From NCBI RefSeq assembly GCF_001591545.1, contig NZ_BCVC01000002.1, positions 372,001 through 436,000 of the forward strand: a stretch of 64,000 bases of DNA, read 5' to 3'. The stretch comes from Lederbergia lenta NBRC 16444. Lineage in GTDB: Bacteria; Bacillota; Bacilli; Bacillales; Bacillaceae_C. The notes beneath the pieces are model-generated. The model saw only the letters and a program-made list of their open reading frames with translations. It was not told the DNA's origin and made no database searches. The position numbers were made by a program, and so were the translations under genes. Of this stretch, positions 1 to 8,635 are shown piece after piece. Within the stretch, counting starts at the first letter, position 1. The number at the start of each line of letters is the position of its first letter.

Positions 1-42
1 AATAAAGAACTAGACAAGCATGGAAATACAGGGGGGAAAAGC

Positions 43-915
43 ATGAGAACGAAAAAAGAGATGATGGATCTAATCATGTATACAGCCAGGGAAGATGAAC
101 GAATTCGTGCTGTCATCATGAATGGCTCTCGTACTAATCCAAATGCAAAGAAAGACTGTTTCCAAGATTATGATATTGTGTATATAGTCAATGATTTGCA
201 GTCATTTACATCCAATCATACTTGGGTGAAACGATTTGGTGAAATAATGATTATGCAAATGCCAGAGGAGATGAAACTACCACCTGCAGCTAATGATGGT
301 CACTTCGCTTACTTGATGCAATTCACAGATGGCAATCGAATAGACCTCACCTTAGTCCCTGTTAAAGTAGCGGATAACTTGATTAGTCGAGATAGTTTAA
401 GTATTCTTCTGCTCGATAAAGATAAAGTAATAGAACCATTTCCACCTGCTAATGATACAGATTATCATATAATGCCACCTACCGCGAAGCAATTTACGGA
501 TTGCTGTAATGAATTTTGGTGGGTTAGTACATATGTAGCAAAAGGACTTTGGCGAAAGGAGATAACGTATGCAAAAGAAGCGCTTGAAATACCAGTCAGA
601 AACATGCTCATTAAAATGCTAGAATGGTATATTGGTGTACAGAACCATTTCACCGTTAGCGCAGGTAAAAGTGGTAAATATTTTGAGGAATATCTTGATG
701 ACTATATATGGAAAGAATTCCTGAAGACATATCCTAACGCTGAATACGATAATATCTGGGATTCACTTTTTGCAATGTGTGATTTATTTAGAAAAATTGC
801 TGTAAATATTGCGGATCATTTTGATTACGACTATCCGTATGGGGATGATAAAAGGGTAACAGCTCATTTGAAGCATGTTAGGTTGCTACCTAAAGACACA
901 AAAACAATGTATTAG
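43..915 (+). CDS. aadK: Aminoglycoside 6-adenylyltransferase (ANT(6)/AadK family)
   Basis: This 290-residue protein resembles chromosomal AadK/ANT(6) enzymes, which transfer AMP to position 6 of streptomycin in the cytoplasm. The nucleotidyltransferase signature lies near residues 26-48: NGSR, followed by an acidic DYD that would bind the metal-nucleotide. A second conserved stretch near residues 98-103 (RIDLTL) is typical of the family. Its length fits the family (about 280-300). The ATG at 43 follows a run of six G's about 6 nt upstream. It stands alone; the next gene has its own promoter. Nothing nearby suggests a mobile resistance cassette, so I read it as an intrinsic gene. The exact aminoglycoside substrate cannot be told from sequence. 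Confidence 0.85.
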   Translation: MRTKKEMMDLIMYTAREDERIRAVIMNGSRTNPNAKKDCFQDYDIVYIVNDLQSFTSNHTWVKRFGEIMIMQMPEEMKLPPAANDGHFAYLMQFTDGNRIDLTLVPVKVADNLISRDSLSILLLDKDKVIEPFPPANDTDYHIMPPTAKQFTDCCNEFWWVSTYVAKGLWRKEITYAKEALEIPVRNMLIKMLEWYIGVQNHFTVSAGKSGKYFEEYLDDYIWKEFLKTYPNAEYDNIWDSLFAMCDLFRKIAVNIADHFDYDYPYGDDKRVTAHLKHVRLLPKDTKTMY

Positions 916-963
916 CAGATAGACAGAAAGAGTTATTCGGAAAGAAACAGATAATTAAAATTT

Positions 964-988
964 GTTTAATTGCATTAAGTTTGGGGAT
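964..988 (+). promoter_or_regulatory. Candidate sigma-B-type promoter of the YusW-like gene
   Basis: GTTTAA at 964-969, a 13-bp spacer and GGGGAT at 983-988 resemble the sigma-B consensus GTTTAA-N12-15-GGGTAT. The -10 ends 39 nt before the ATG at 1027. A sigma-A reading also exists in the same DNA (TTGCAT at 970-975, TATATA at 992-997, 16-bp spacer), so the choice of sigma factor is uncertain. Confidence 0.45.
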
Positions 989-1026
989 TATTATATATAT
1001 ATGTTCAAATTTAGGAGGTATATATA

Positions 1027-1569
1027 ATGAAACGGATGCTCTTACTTTTAGGAATGTTGATGCTTACACTAGCTCTAGTAGCATGTGGGCAAAATAATGA
1101 TGATGATAACGCAAACCAAGATAATGGAGCAGTGACAAATCCAGAGCCTGAAAAGGATGATAATACCACAGGTCAAACCAATAATGAGAATACGAATAAT
1201 GGCACAACGACAGATGCGACTGCCCAAGATGACATGAAGCAAAAAATGGATGATCTTGAATACACGAAATTTGGAATAGATGTCGATTATAATAATAATA
1301 AAGATTATGATGCAGAAATAGAGCTAGATAATAATCTTATTGAAGCGGAATTAGAAGATGATCTAAATGGCGTAAATATTGAAGGTGAAGAAGCATTTAA
1401 TAAAATCTATCCAAACGTTAAAAAGCTAAAGATAGATCAATCTACACCAAAAGAAGATGTTATTGCAGAAGTTATGAAAGCTTTTGATTTACCAGCAGAT
1501 TATATAAAGCTTGAAGTAGAGGTCAAGTTTAAAGATGGTACTAAAATGGAATACGAAGATAGAAAATAA
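1027..1569 (+). CDS. YusW-like lipoprotein
   Basis: This 180-residue protein starts with a lipoprotein signal peptide ending in LALVACGQ, so Cys20 is the probable lipidation site. A low-complexity Asn/Asp/Thr linker follows (about residues 22-70). The C-terminal domain (about 78-180) resembles the YusW-like family: FGIDVDY, an acidic strand region, then a Lys-rich IYPNVKKLKID and VEVKFKDGTKMEYED. It probably sits on the outer face of the membrane; the biochemical function of the family is unknown to me. The ribosome site TTAGGAGG lies 8 nt before the ATG. The gene is monocistronic and ends at a strong terminator shared with the convergent kinase gene. A sigma-B-like promoter precedes it. Confidence 0.75.
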   Translation: MKRMLLLLGMLMLTLALVACGQNNDDDNANQDNGAVTNPEPEKDDNTTGQTNNENTNNGTTTDATAQDDMKQKMDDLEYTKFGIDVDYNNNKDYDAEIELDNNLIEAELEDDLNGVNIEGEEAFNKIYPNVKKLKIDQSTPKEDVIAEVMKAFDLPADYIKLEVEVKFKDGTKMEYEDRK

Positions 1570-1594
1570 GCTTGATTCATATGTATAGACATAC

Positions 1595-1642
1595 TGGCAG
1601 TGAAAGACTCAAATGTAAGGAGAGTCTTTCACTGCCAATTTT
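1595..1642. terminator. Bidirectional terminator between convergent genes
   Basis: A perfect 16-bp inverted repeat (TGGCAGTGAAAGACTC at 1595-1610; partner at 1622-1637) with an 11-nt loop is followed by ATTTTT. It lies between the converging YusW-like and APH-like genes and probably serves both strands. Confidence 0.85.
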
Positions 1643-1650
1643 TAATCCTA

Positions 1651-2577
1651 TTATTTTAATAAAGTAATTACTCGCTCTCTCATATAGTTATAACTAGGCT
1701 GATCATCTTTTTTTGCGAAAAAACGAAGTCCATCTATTCCTTTAAATAAAAGATGACAACGTAATCTTTCTTCAAAGTATGGAATGTCTTTACCAGTTTT
1801 CGCCCATAAATTACGTACCCGCTGAGGGAATTCGAGTTGTGGGGACCAGAAATGTAATCCTGCTAGGTCAAACATAAAATCACCAAACATAGCCATCTCC
1901 CAATCAACAATTCCTGTAACTTGTTGCCCATCAGAAAGCATATTGCCTAAGTGAAAGTCACCGTGAACCAAATGGGGGGTGGCGGGTGAAAAGTTTGCTA
2001 ACTCGATCATAACTTCAAATCCTTCTTCAAATAAAGACTTTTCTAAGAAACTCTCGGAATATAAGCGAGTCCAGTTTTGATGAAAACCGTCTTGATTCTC
2101 ATCAAAAAAATTAGACAATGTTTCTTTCCAACTATTTTGCTCAAGGTTATTATAAGAAGAGATCATTCCAAAAACTCTGTTTGACTCCATAGAAATTTGA
2201 CTCATATATGTAAAATGACCTGCCAAATTATTTAATATATTATCAATATTAGGATCGTCTTCTAATAAACTAATTGGCTTGCCGCTCGCTTTTTCACTTA
2301 TTGCATAATACATATTATCTACATTTCCGATCTTTATTACCTTAGGGATTGGTAATAAAGCAGATGAGTAGGCTTCATATATGAAAGTAGCTTTATCAAA
2401 ACTTTCCCTATTATTTTTAAAATGCACAACAAAGTCTTTATTATTTAGTGTAAAACTAAAAACTCTACTAAGCTCCCCCATTTCAATGGCAGTAACGTTC
2501 GAAACAGAATCAATATATAAATCACTTAATAGCTTTTCAGCTTCATTCACATTCATATCTAGCTTAAAAGACCGCAT
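1651..2577 (-). CDS. APH-fold phosphotransferase
   Basis: This 308-residue protein has the aminoglycoside phosphotransferase (APH) fold. The catalytic loop HGDFHLGN lies near residues 207-214 and the metal-binding IVDWE near 224-228. The family phosphorylates small hydroxylated molecules (aminoglycosides, homoserine, choline, methylthioribose); the substrate is not evident here. The ATG at 2577 follows AGAGGAG by about 7 nt. It converges on the YusW-like gene across a shared terminator. Although an ANT(6) gene lies 1.7 kb away, many APH-fold proteins in bacilli are not resistance enzymes, so I do not call it one. Confidence 0.75.
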   Translation of the reverse strand: MRSFKLDMNVNEAEKLLSDLYIDSVSNVTAIEMGELSRVFSFTLNNKDFVVHFKNNRESFDKATFIYEAYSSALLPIPKVIKIGNVDNMYYAISEKASGKPISLLEDDPNIDNILNNLAGHFTYMSQISMESNRVFGMISSYNNLEQNSWKETLSNFFDENQDGFHQNWTRLYSESFLEKSLFEEGFEVMIELANFSPATPHLVHGDFHLGNMLSDGQQVTGIVDWEMAMFGDFMFDLAGLHFWSPQLEFPQRVRNLWAKTGKDIPYFEERLRCHLLFKGIDGLRFFAKKDDQPSYNYMRERVITLLK

Positions 2578-2972
2578 TTGATCACTCCTCTCACCTTAAT
2601 ATGACTTGCCATACATAACATATTCTTGAAAAGTATATATATCCCTTTTGTTTTTCTGAAGAAATATTAATATGCCTATAGAAATGCTTATGGCCAGTAA
2701 AAGTGATAACACAGCTAGAAAGTTTTCAGCCAAGGCTCTTATGAATGCATTAATAGCCAGTAATTTTCGGGTAACCGTCAGTAAATCGCTATCAATGGCT
2801 AGTAAATATTTGATCGTTACTTATACGCTTTTTATAAAGAATAGATGGCATTTATGAGAAAGTTGTATATAGATCGAGTAAAGCAATTATTATTAAATAC
2901 ATGGGGAAGTGACCCTGAAAATGGGTGTGAAAAAATAAACCATGCTGAAAAGACCGTCAAAAAGGACAATCT
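2578..2972. other. Intergenic region with degenerate CAGTAA-type repeats
   Basis: This 395-bp AT-rich gap holds no convincing gene. Four short related words occur: GGCCAGTAA (2692-2700), AGCCAGTAA (about 2755-2763), GTCAGTAA (about 2777-2784) and GCTAGTAA (about 2798-2805). A 45-codon reading frame from the ATG at 2854 to 2991 (reading MRKLYIDRVKQLLLN at its start) overlaps the 3' end of the YndJ-like gene but has no ribosome site. It may be a gene remnant or chance. Confidence 0.4.
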
Positions 2973-4583
2973 TCATTTAATAAGCTTCTGATGGTAAATC
3001 TTATAATTAATCGTCAAAAATGGGATGGAGAAAATCCACATTTGATGCTCTGCCCGTAAAACGTTATTTTCTAACTCTTCTACATGAAATACTTCTTTTA
3101 GGGGGAGTTTTATCAAAATGTTTTTCCAGGCTAAATAGATGCCTGCTTCAGATTCTGGCCCACTCTGTTTATTGCTTGTAAGTTGAATGCCTTTGCCAAC
3201 CTGATTTAATTCTAAAATTCCAATCATCGCTGTCCAAGGTAGAGGCAAGGCAATATTCATATACGTTCGCTCTGCTGTTTTATGTTCTGAGTACAGGGCA
3301 ACAAATGTTACCTGCCCATCCACTTTTCTTACCCATGCTCGCGGGCGCACTCTTCCATCTAATCGATCTTTAATGGCAAAAATATCACCTGTCATTTCCG
3401 ATACACTATTTGAAAGTGGTAGATTAATTTGTTTAACATAACGACTTATCTGGCGATAGATGAATGCAAATGGTTTAAACCATTTGGCCCATTTTATTTC
3501 TGCAAAAAGCCGATAATTCGCCGTACTTTCATAAAAATCAATGATCGTAGGAGATACCTTTTCCACACTTATTCCAGGCTCGTACACTGACATGTCATCA
3601 ACTAAACTATAATAATTAGTTTGCGCGTCAACAAGATTTTCCAAAATGTTGTCGCCAACGACCAATCCAGCTCTTATTTTACTTACTGGAAAATCAAATT
3701 TCCGGTGAGTAGATTTCGGAATGGCAAGTGACCAACCGAAAATACCGCATAAAGCGAACAAAATGCAATTTAATGTCCCATGAAATAAGAGCATAAAATC
3801 AATAGTAACGATAAACAGTCCCCATCCACTTCCTAGAGCATACAAAAATGAAAATCCGATGGTTATTCCTAATGCTGCAAAAGAGATTCGAACAAGCCAC
3901 GTTTGAATAGGGCTAGTAAATTGTGCTTGGAAAGATAGTACAATTAATCCGTAAAGTCCAATAATATAGAGAATAACAGAAAGCAGTTCTAACCATCTTG
4001 AAAAAGTAATTCCTAGTGCAACAATCATTGGTGATAATAAAATGATCGTACATATAACTTTATATAAAACGTTTTTTTGCAATCTGCCTAAAAAGCCAAC
4101 AAATACCGGCAATAAAAATGCTGAATAGTGAAAATGGATAGCCGTCAACCAGGTAATCAAAGGAGGAAAACCTGTATCAATGTGAGCTTCGTAGGCAAAA
4201 AACCAGGCACCACCCAGTGCTAAATAAATGAGCCCCATATCGATGGCGAACTCTTCAACATGTGAAAACCCACGTTGTAGAAAACGGCTTACCCCATAGC
4301 ATGCAATGATAATTGTAAAAATGAAATAGACCGCCGCGAGTAATCTATCTATTTGAGTTTCATTAGAAACGTGTAAAACAACAATGGCTAAATAAGCAGG
4401 AATAGCAATCCAAAAGTAATATTTCCTGAGCCAATCCCCCTTTCTCATCACGAAATTAAGCACAATAGGTATATATAATAATTGTGCAACAGTGAGCATG
4501 AGGAAAGGCCAAGGCGCTACATTAAAAATAGCAACCATTAAAAATAATATTAGATGAATGAAGGTAAATTTACGAAATGTCAT
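2973..4583 (-). CDS. yndJ: YndJ-like polytopic membrane protein
   Basis: The protein is 536 residues from the chosen start. About ten hydrophobic segments fill the first 300 residues, followed by a largely soluble C-terminal region with the conserved-looking stretches YYSLVDDMSVYEPG and RAWVRKVDGQV. Size, layout and neighbours match B. subtilis YndJ, whose function is not established. An upstream in-frame ATG at 4622 would give 549 residues, but AAGGAG at 4594-4599 supports the ATG at 4583. That start overlaps the end of the DUF4166-like gene by 14 bp, implying translational coupling. It is the last gene of a three-gene minus-strand operon. Confidence 0.7.
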   Translation of the reverse strand: MTFRKFTFIHLILFLMVAIFNVAPWPFLMLTVAQLLYIPIVLNFVMRKGDWLRKYYFWIAIPAYLAIVVLHVSNETQIDRLLAAVYFIFTIIIACYGVSRFLQRGFSHVEEFAIDMGLIYLALGGAWFFAYEAHIDTGFPPLITWLTAIHFHYSAFLLPVFVGFLGRLQKNVLYKVICTIILLSPMIVALGITFSRWLELLSVILYIIGLYGLIVLSFQAQFTSPIQTWLVRISFAALGITIGFSFLYALGSGWGLFIVTIDFMLLFHGTLNCILFALCGIFGWSLAIPKSTHRKFDFPVSKIRAGLVVGDNILENLVDAQTNYYSLVDDMSVYEPGISVEKVSPTIIDFYESTANYRLFAEIKWAKWFKPFAFIYRQISRYVKQINLPLSNSVSEMTGDIFAIKDRLDGRVRPRAWVRKVDGQVTFVALYSEHKTAERTYMNIALPLPWTAMIGILELNQVGKGIQLTSNKQSGPESEAGIYLAWKNILIKLPLKEVFHVEELENNVLRAEHQMWIFSIPFLTINYKIYHQKLIK

Positions 4584-5175
4584 TAGCGATAAATTCTCCT
4601 TCATAAGCAAAAATAGTCCCAACTAGCGGATTTTTCACGATAACGTCAATTTGAAATACACCCTTGTCATCTATATATTTTTCGGTCACAGAAGCGAGAC
4701 CTTGGAGAAATGTTGGTAAAGGAATTTCCACTCTACCTAGAACAAGGCGCTGGTTCTTAGATTCGATCCTTAGATGCCCATCTGGAGTAGCCTCTAATAC
4801 TAGATCCGAATATACTAAGCTTGGTTCGCCAAGATAGTCTTTAATGATAAGTCGCTTAGCATCTAAACTCATGAGTGCATTGAAATATCTTTTCTTTTTA
4901 GCAAAATAAAAAATTCGTTCCCAGTGTACCTGAGCATCCCCGTTAGGCCCAATTCGAGCTGTATTCGTAATTTCAAATGGGATATTTTGACCGTACTCTG
5001 GAAACAGTAATTTTCTCCTTACCCCGATCAAAATAAGAGGAAAGAGAAATCTAGGTCCGCTTTGAATTTTTTGCATGATCCCATTTGCGTGGAAAAATTG
5101 CAATTCATAACGCTTTTGTAACATTGGATGGAGTCTTAAAAAGTCCTCTCCCATTACTTTTCGATAAATGGACAT
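4570..5175 (-). CDS. yndH: DUF4166 / YndH-like protein
   Basis: This 201-residue protein has no signal peptide. It resembles DUF4166 proteins: an N-terminal MGEDFLRLHPMLQKRYEL, then beta-rich segments including RIGPNGDAQVHWER and IDVIVKNPLVGTIFAYEG. B. subtilis YndH is of similar length and neighbours YndJ. A lipid- or ligand-binding beta structure is plausible, but no reaction is known. The ribosome site AAGGAG lies about 8 nt before the ATG. It is the middle gene of the operon, 10 bp after the DoxX/SRPBCC-like gene and overlapping yndJ by 14 bp. Confidence 0.65.
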   Translation of the reverse strand: MSIYRKVMGEDFLRLHPMLQKRYELQFFHANGIMQKIQSGPRFLFPLILIGVRRKLLFPEYGQNIPFEITNTARIGPNGDAQVHWERIFYFAKKKRYFNALMSLDAKRLIIKDYLGEPSLVYSDLVLEATPDGHLRIESKNQRLVLGRVEIPLPTFLQGLASVTEKYIDDKGVFQIDVIVKNPLVGTIFAYEGEFIANDIS

Positions 5176-5185
5176 GATTTACTCC

Positions 5186-6097
5186 TTACCTTTTTCGCTT
5201 ACAGCTTTTAGCTGAAGGAATATCTTTATTAAATATAAAACCAAGTATAGATAATACAAATAATGCAAGATTAAAAGTTAGTGGTGTAAATGGATGAGCT
5301 AGGTAATCCGTGTTAGCAATGAGAGCTGATGTTGCCAAGAATGGAAAAGCAAACATCTGAAGCGTAAATAGTTTTCTTTTATGGCGATAAATCAATAATG
5401 TTAATCCAAATAATATTTCGACAATCCCAATTAAAATTGTAATCATATGAGCCTGATGCATATTTAAAGAAATAAAGTTTTGCAACATATATATTTCATC
5501 TGGATGTGTAAATATTATTTTTGGAATGAGTCCATGATATAACCAGATGAAGAAAAATAGGATCGTGATTAACCAACTGCTAAAAAAGCGTATGTACTGA
5601 GATCTAGGTGATTCGCCTTTTTCTAACCATCTTTTTAATACGTCAAAACTTAACGCTGTTGCCCAGCCGATAAGGGGACGAAATATGATGTGATCAAAGA
5701 ATGACCCAATACGGCCAAAATTCACATCATAATTGTATTCAGTTAAAAAATGAATAGATTTATTATTTGGTTCATACTTCCAATAGCCACGTCCTTCGTG
5801 GATAATGGATATCTTTTGGTCCGTTCCGAAATGCAAGGAGGAAACTCTGGAGCCATTTTCCGCATGATAAGAGCCGACACTTTTCCCCCAACCGGCAATT
5901 TCCAACCCAAAGCCAATTTTTGTTTTATACAAAAATTCCTGCACTTCATTTTCTAGCTTTGGTATATATGTAATGGAGGAAAAGCGTAAATCCCATTGTT
6001 CATGTAAATCAGGATTTTGCGTAGCGTTCCATAGTGTATCGATATCAGTCTTAATTGGGACTTCTACATAGATTGGTTTACTTTTCACAAAATTCAC
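5186..6097 (-). CDS. SRPBCC/DoxX-like two-part membrane protein (YndG-like)
   Basis: This 303-residue protein has two parts. Residues 1-155 look like a START/SRPBCC ligand-binding domain (SKPIYVEVPIKTDIDTLW and an EHEG-like beta region). Residues 170-300 hold four hydrophobic helices resembling DoxX-type proteins (GIVEILFGLTLLIYRHKRKLF). It is the first gene of an operon with DUF4166 and YndJ-like genes, where B. subtilis has yndG. A role in envelope or lipid handling is inference. A minus-strand TATAAT lies at 6117-6122, about 20 nt upstream, with a poor -35. Confidence 0.55.
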   Translation of the reverse strand: MNFVKSKPIYVEVPIKTDIDTLWNATQNPDLHEQWDLRFSSITYIPKLENEVQEFLYKTKIGFGLEIAGWGKSVGSYHAENGSRVSSLHFGTDQKISIIHEGRGYWKYEPNNKSIHFLTEYNYDVNFGRIGSFFDHIIFRPLIGWATALSFDVLKRWLEKGESPRSQYIRFFSSWLITILFFFIWLYHGLIPKIIFTHPDEIYMLQNFISLNMHQAHMITILIGIVEILFGLTLLIYRHKRKLFTLQMFAFPFLATSALIANTDYLAHPFTPLTFNLALFVLSILGFIFNKDIPSAKSCKRKR

Positions 6098-6216
6098 CCC
6101 AAGAACAGCTTAACATATTATAAGTGTATGATAATGGAAAAAATGCGAGCGGGAAACTTTCCTTTTTAGATCATGAATGTTATGCTTAAAATAAGTTAAT
6201 AACTGGTTAGAGACAT

Positions 6217-6275
6217 AGAGAGACCAAACTACATTATGATTAACGTCATGGTGCTAGTTTGGTCTCTCTTTTTTT
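6217..6275 (+). promoter_or_regulatory. glpD leader terminator, candidate GlpP antitermination site
   Basis: A perfect 15-bp inverted repeat (AGAGAGACCAAACTA at 6217-6231; partner 6255-6269) with a 23-nt loop runs into a T tract, ending 25 nt before the glpD start. In B. subtilis, glpD is controlled by GlpP, a glycerol-3-phosphate-dependent antiterminator acting at a leader inverted repeat. The position and structure here match that arrangement. It could also terminate transcription coming from upstream. Confidence 0.75.
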
Positions 6276-6300
6276 ATAAATGCTGGATAGGAGGATTAAA

Positions 6301-7965
6301 ATGAGCTCATTTTCGGGTTTAAATAGAAAAGAACAATTGGAAAATATGACAAAATCTAAGTATGACTTACTAGTAATTGGGGGAGGCATTACAGGTGCAG
6401 GAATCGCCTTGGATGCAACTTTACGTGGAATGAAAGTTGGTCTTGTTGAAATGCAAGATTTTGCAGCTGGGACATCCAGTCGTTCTACAAAACTGGTCCA
6501 TGGTGGTTTACGATATTTAAAGCAATTTCAAATTGGCGTTGTGGCTGAGGTGGGAAAAGAGCGAGCAATTGTGTATGAAAACGGGCCGCATGTGACAAAA
6601 CCAGAGTGGATGCTTTTACCTATTCATAAAGGTGGAACTTTCGGTTCGTTTAGCACTTCAATAGGTTTGCGAGTGTATGATTTTCTTGCAGGAGTCAAAA
6701 AATCAGAGCGAAGAAAGATGTTGTCTGTAGAAGAAACCTTGCAAAAAGAACCACTTATTAAAAAGGAAGGATTAAAAGGTGGCGGATATTATGTCGAGTA
6801 TAGAACAGATGATGCACGATTAACAATTGAAGTAATGAAAGCTGCGGTTGCGAATGGGGCCGAGGCGATTAATTATGTCAAAGCAGAGAGATTTATGTAT
6901 GATCAAAAAACAGTAGAAGGTATACATGTAAAGGATATGATCTCTAATAAGATGTACCAGCTACATGCGAAAAAAATTGTTAATGCTGCGGGCCCTTGGG
7001 TTGATGATGTCCGTGATTTGGATTACTCAAGAAATAATAAACAGCTTCGGTTAACTAAAGGTGTACACATTGTAATAGATCAATCCGTATTTCCATTACA
7101 TCAAGCCATTTATTTCGATGCGCCAGATGGTAGAATGTTATTTGCAATCCCCAGGGATGGAAAAACATATGTTGGGACAACGGATACTTTTTATGACAAA
7201 GATACAGCAAATCCCAAAATGCTTGCTGCAGATCGCACATATATATTAGAGGCAATGAATGACATGTTTCCGGATGTACATGTCACAGAAGATGATATTG
7301 AATCTAGTTGGGCGGGCGTTCGACCCCTTATTTATGAGCAAGGAAAAGACCCATCTGAGATCTCTAGGAAGGATGAGATTTGGGAATCAGAGAGTGGTTT
7401 AATTACGATTGCTGGCGGAAAATTAACGGGTTATCGACAAATGGCAGAATCAGTGGTGAATCTTGTTAGTGACAAATTAACAGAGGATGGTACAGGATCA
7501 TTCAAGGCATGCCAAACAAAAACATATCCGATTTCCGGGGGAGAAGTGAACGGATCCAAAGGCTTTGTCTCCTATACAGCTAGAAAAGAAGAAGAAGCGA
7601 CATCATATGGTTTTACTGAAGAAGAAGGCAAATACTTAGTCCATTTATATGGATCTAATATTGATCAACTTTTTCAATATGGTAAGCAATTCAATCATAT
7701 AAATGACGTTGGTTTACCTCGGGTTGTCTATGCGCAAACGATGTATGCACTTGAACAGGAAATGACCGTTAAACCAGTAGACTTTTTTATTCGACGTACA
7801 GGAGCAATGTTTTTTTCTATTGATTGGGTCCGTGAATGGAAAGATGCGGTTATCCACTTTATGGCTGGGAAATTACAATGGACTGTAGATCAAACAGATG
7901 CTTATAGAAATGAATTAGAGGAAGAACTCAAAGATGCTGTAGTTCCGATTGATAAACAAAGATAA
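6301..7965 (+). CDS. glpD: Aerobic glycerol-3-phosphate dehydrogenase
   Basis: GlpD oxidises glycerol-3-phosphate to dihydroxyacetone phosphate at the membrane and passes electrons to menaquinone. The FAD-binding Rossmann motif GGGITGAG is near residue 26-33, followed by the family signatures [13 protein letters not shown] and [12 protein letters not shown]-terminal helical domain (about 400-554) is present. Length is 554 residues, as expected. An in-frame ATG at 6280 is possible, but GGAGG just upstream of 6301 decides the start. It is not accompanied by glpF or glpK and lies behind a leader terminator typical of GlpP control. Confidence 0.95.
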   Translation: MSSFSGLNRKEQLENMTKSKYDLLVIGGGITGAGIALDATLRGMKVGLVEMQDFAAGTSSRSTKLVHGGLRYLKQFQIGVVAEVGKERAIVYENGPHVTKPEWMLLPIHKGGTFGSFSTSIGLRVYDFLAGVKKSERRKMLSVEETLQKEPLIKKEGLKGGGYYVEYRTDDARLTIEVMKAAVANGAEAINYVKAERFMYDQKTVEGIHVKDMISNKMYQLHAKKIVNAAGPWVDDVRDLDYSRNNKQLRLTKGVHIVIDQSVFPLHQAIYFDAPDGRMLFAIPRDGKTYVGTTDTFYDKDTANPKMLAADRTYILEAMNDMFPDVHVTEDDIESSWAGVRPLIYEQGKDPSEISRKDEIWESESGLITIAGGKLTGYRQMAESVVNLVSDKLTEDGTGSFKACQTKTYPISGGEVNGSKGFVSYTARKEEEATSYGFTEEEGKYLVHLYGSNIDQLFQYGKQFNHINDVGLPRVVYAQTMYALEQEMTVKPVDFFIRRTGAMFFSIDWVREWKDAVIHFMAGKLQWTVDQTDAYRNELEEELKDAVVPIDKQR

Positions 7966-8108
7966 ATATGAATAATATATTTAACAATGATCCTGAGTAT
8001 CAGGAAAGTTAGTTTTTGTTTCAATTGATTAAATTGTTTTCCAAACGATAGATTTTTTGTTACATTTTGTATTATATAACATATGCAAAATATCAAAGGG
8101 GATAAAAA

Positions 8109-8438
8109 ATGTATTGGGAAACTCTACCTAATTGGTTTTGGGCAATCTATTACTTGTTATTAATTGCAACATTAGGAATTGCTGTATTTAGTATTGTAAA
8201 AAAGAAAATGAAAAGCTTGTCCATTGTAGCCATTGTTTTCTGTGTAACAGTACCTGTAATTAGTCTGATAAATAGTATTGGAAGACCAGAAGAGATGAAT
8301 GAATTTGAACATTTAATAAGTCAATTACAACAAGGTGCTATTTGGTCTATTTTCACAATTGTAGGGTATTCGTTTTTGTTAGTTTGGTGGTTTTTATTCC
8401 TATTCAAAAGCAAGACTACAGTTATAGTTGCAAGTTAA
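8109..8438 (+). CDS. Small membrane protein of unknown function
   Basis: This 109-residue protein has three clear hydrophobic segments (about 10-28, 38-56, 78-100), with a short charged linker (GRPEEMNEFEHLISQLQQG) between the second and third. I do not recognise the family. AAAGGGG lies 7 nt before the ATG and a terminator follows directly, so it is a single-gene unit between glpD and the MATE-like gene. Confidence 0.65.
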   Translation: MYWETLPNWFWAIYYLLLIATLGIAVFSIVKKKMKSLSIVAIVFCVTVPVISLINSIGRPEEMNEFEHLISQLQQGAIWSIFTIVGYSFLLVWWFLFLFKSKTTVIVAS

Positions 8439-8446
8439 ACCATTAC

Positions 8447-8470
8447 AAAGACCTCTAATAGAGGTCTTTT
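8447..8470 (+). terminator. Rho-independent terminator
   Basis: AAAGACCTCT (8447-8456), an AATA loop and the partner arm at 8461-8470 ending in TTTT form a compact hairpin 8 nt after the small membrane protein gene. Confidence 0.8.
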
Positions 8471-8535
8471 GGTATGCACTTCGGAATAGCTTACCCATTG
8501 TATAATGGGATAAATGTTGTTTTATATCATTTAAT

Positions 8536-8566
8536 AAAAAATCCTTCTAGATACGAAGGATTTTTG
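8536..8566. terminator. Second hairpin with flanking A and T runs
   Basis: AAAAATCCTTC (8536-8546) pairs perfectly with GAAGGATTTTT (8555-8565) around an 8-nt loop. It has A's on one side and T's on the other, so it could terminate on either strand. It lies 70 bp before the MATE-like gene, with no minus-strand gene to serve. Confidence 0.6.
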
Positions 8567-8635
8567 TTAGCGTTGTAGAAGATTAATGTATGCGAGAAAA
8601 AGTTGCAAATATAATGTAAGAGAAGTGAATAAGCT

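Noticed and set aside
43-2577. Acquired aminoglycoside resistance island (ANT(6) and APH-like genes close together)
   Set aside because: No transposase, integrase, flanking repeats or composition change was seen. The two genes are on opposite strands, separated by another gene, and both families occur as chromosomal genes in bacilli.
2854-2991. A 45-residue plus-strand gene overlapping the end of yndJ
   Set aside because: It has no ribosome site and overlaps a convergent gene. Kept only as a possible remnant.
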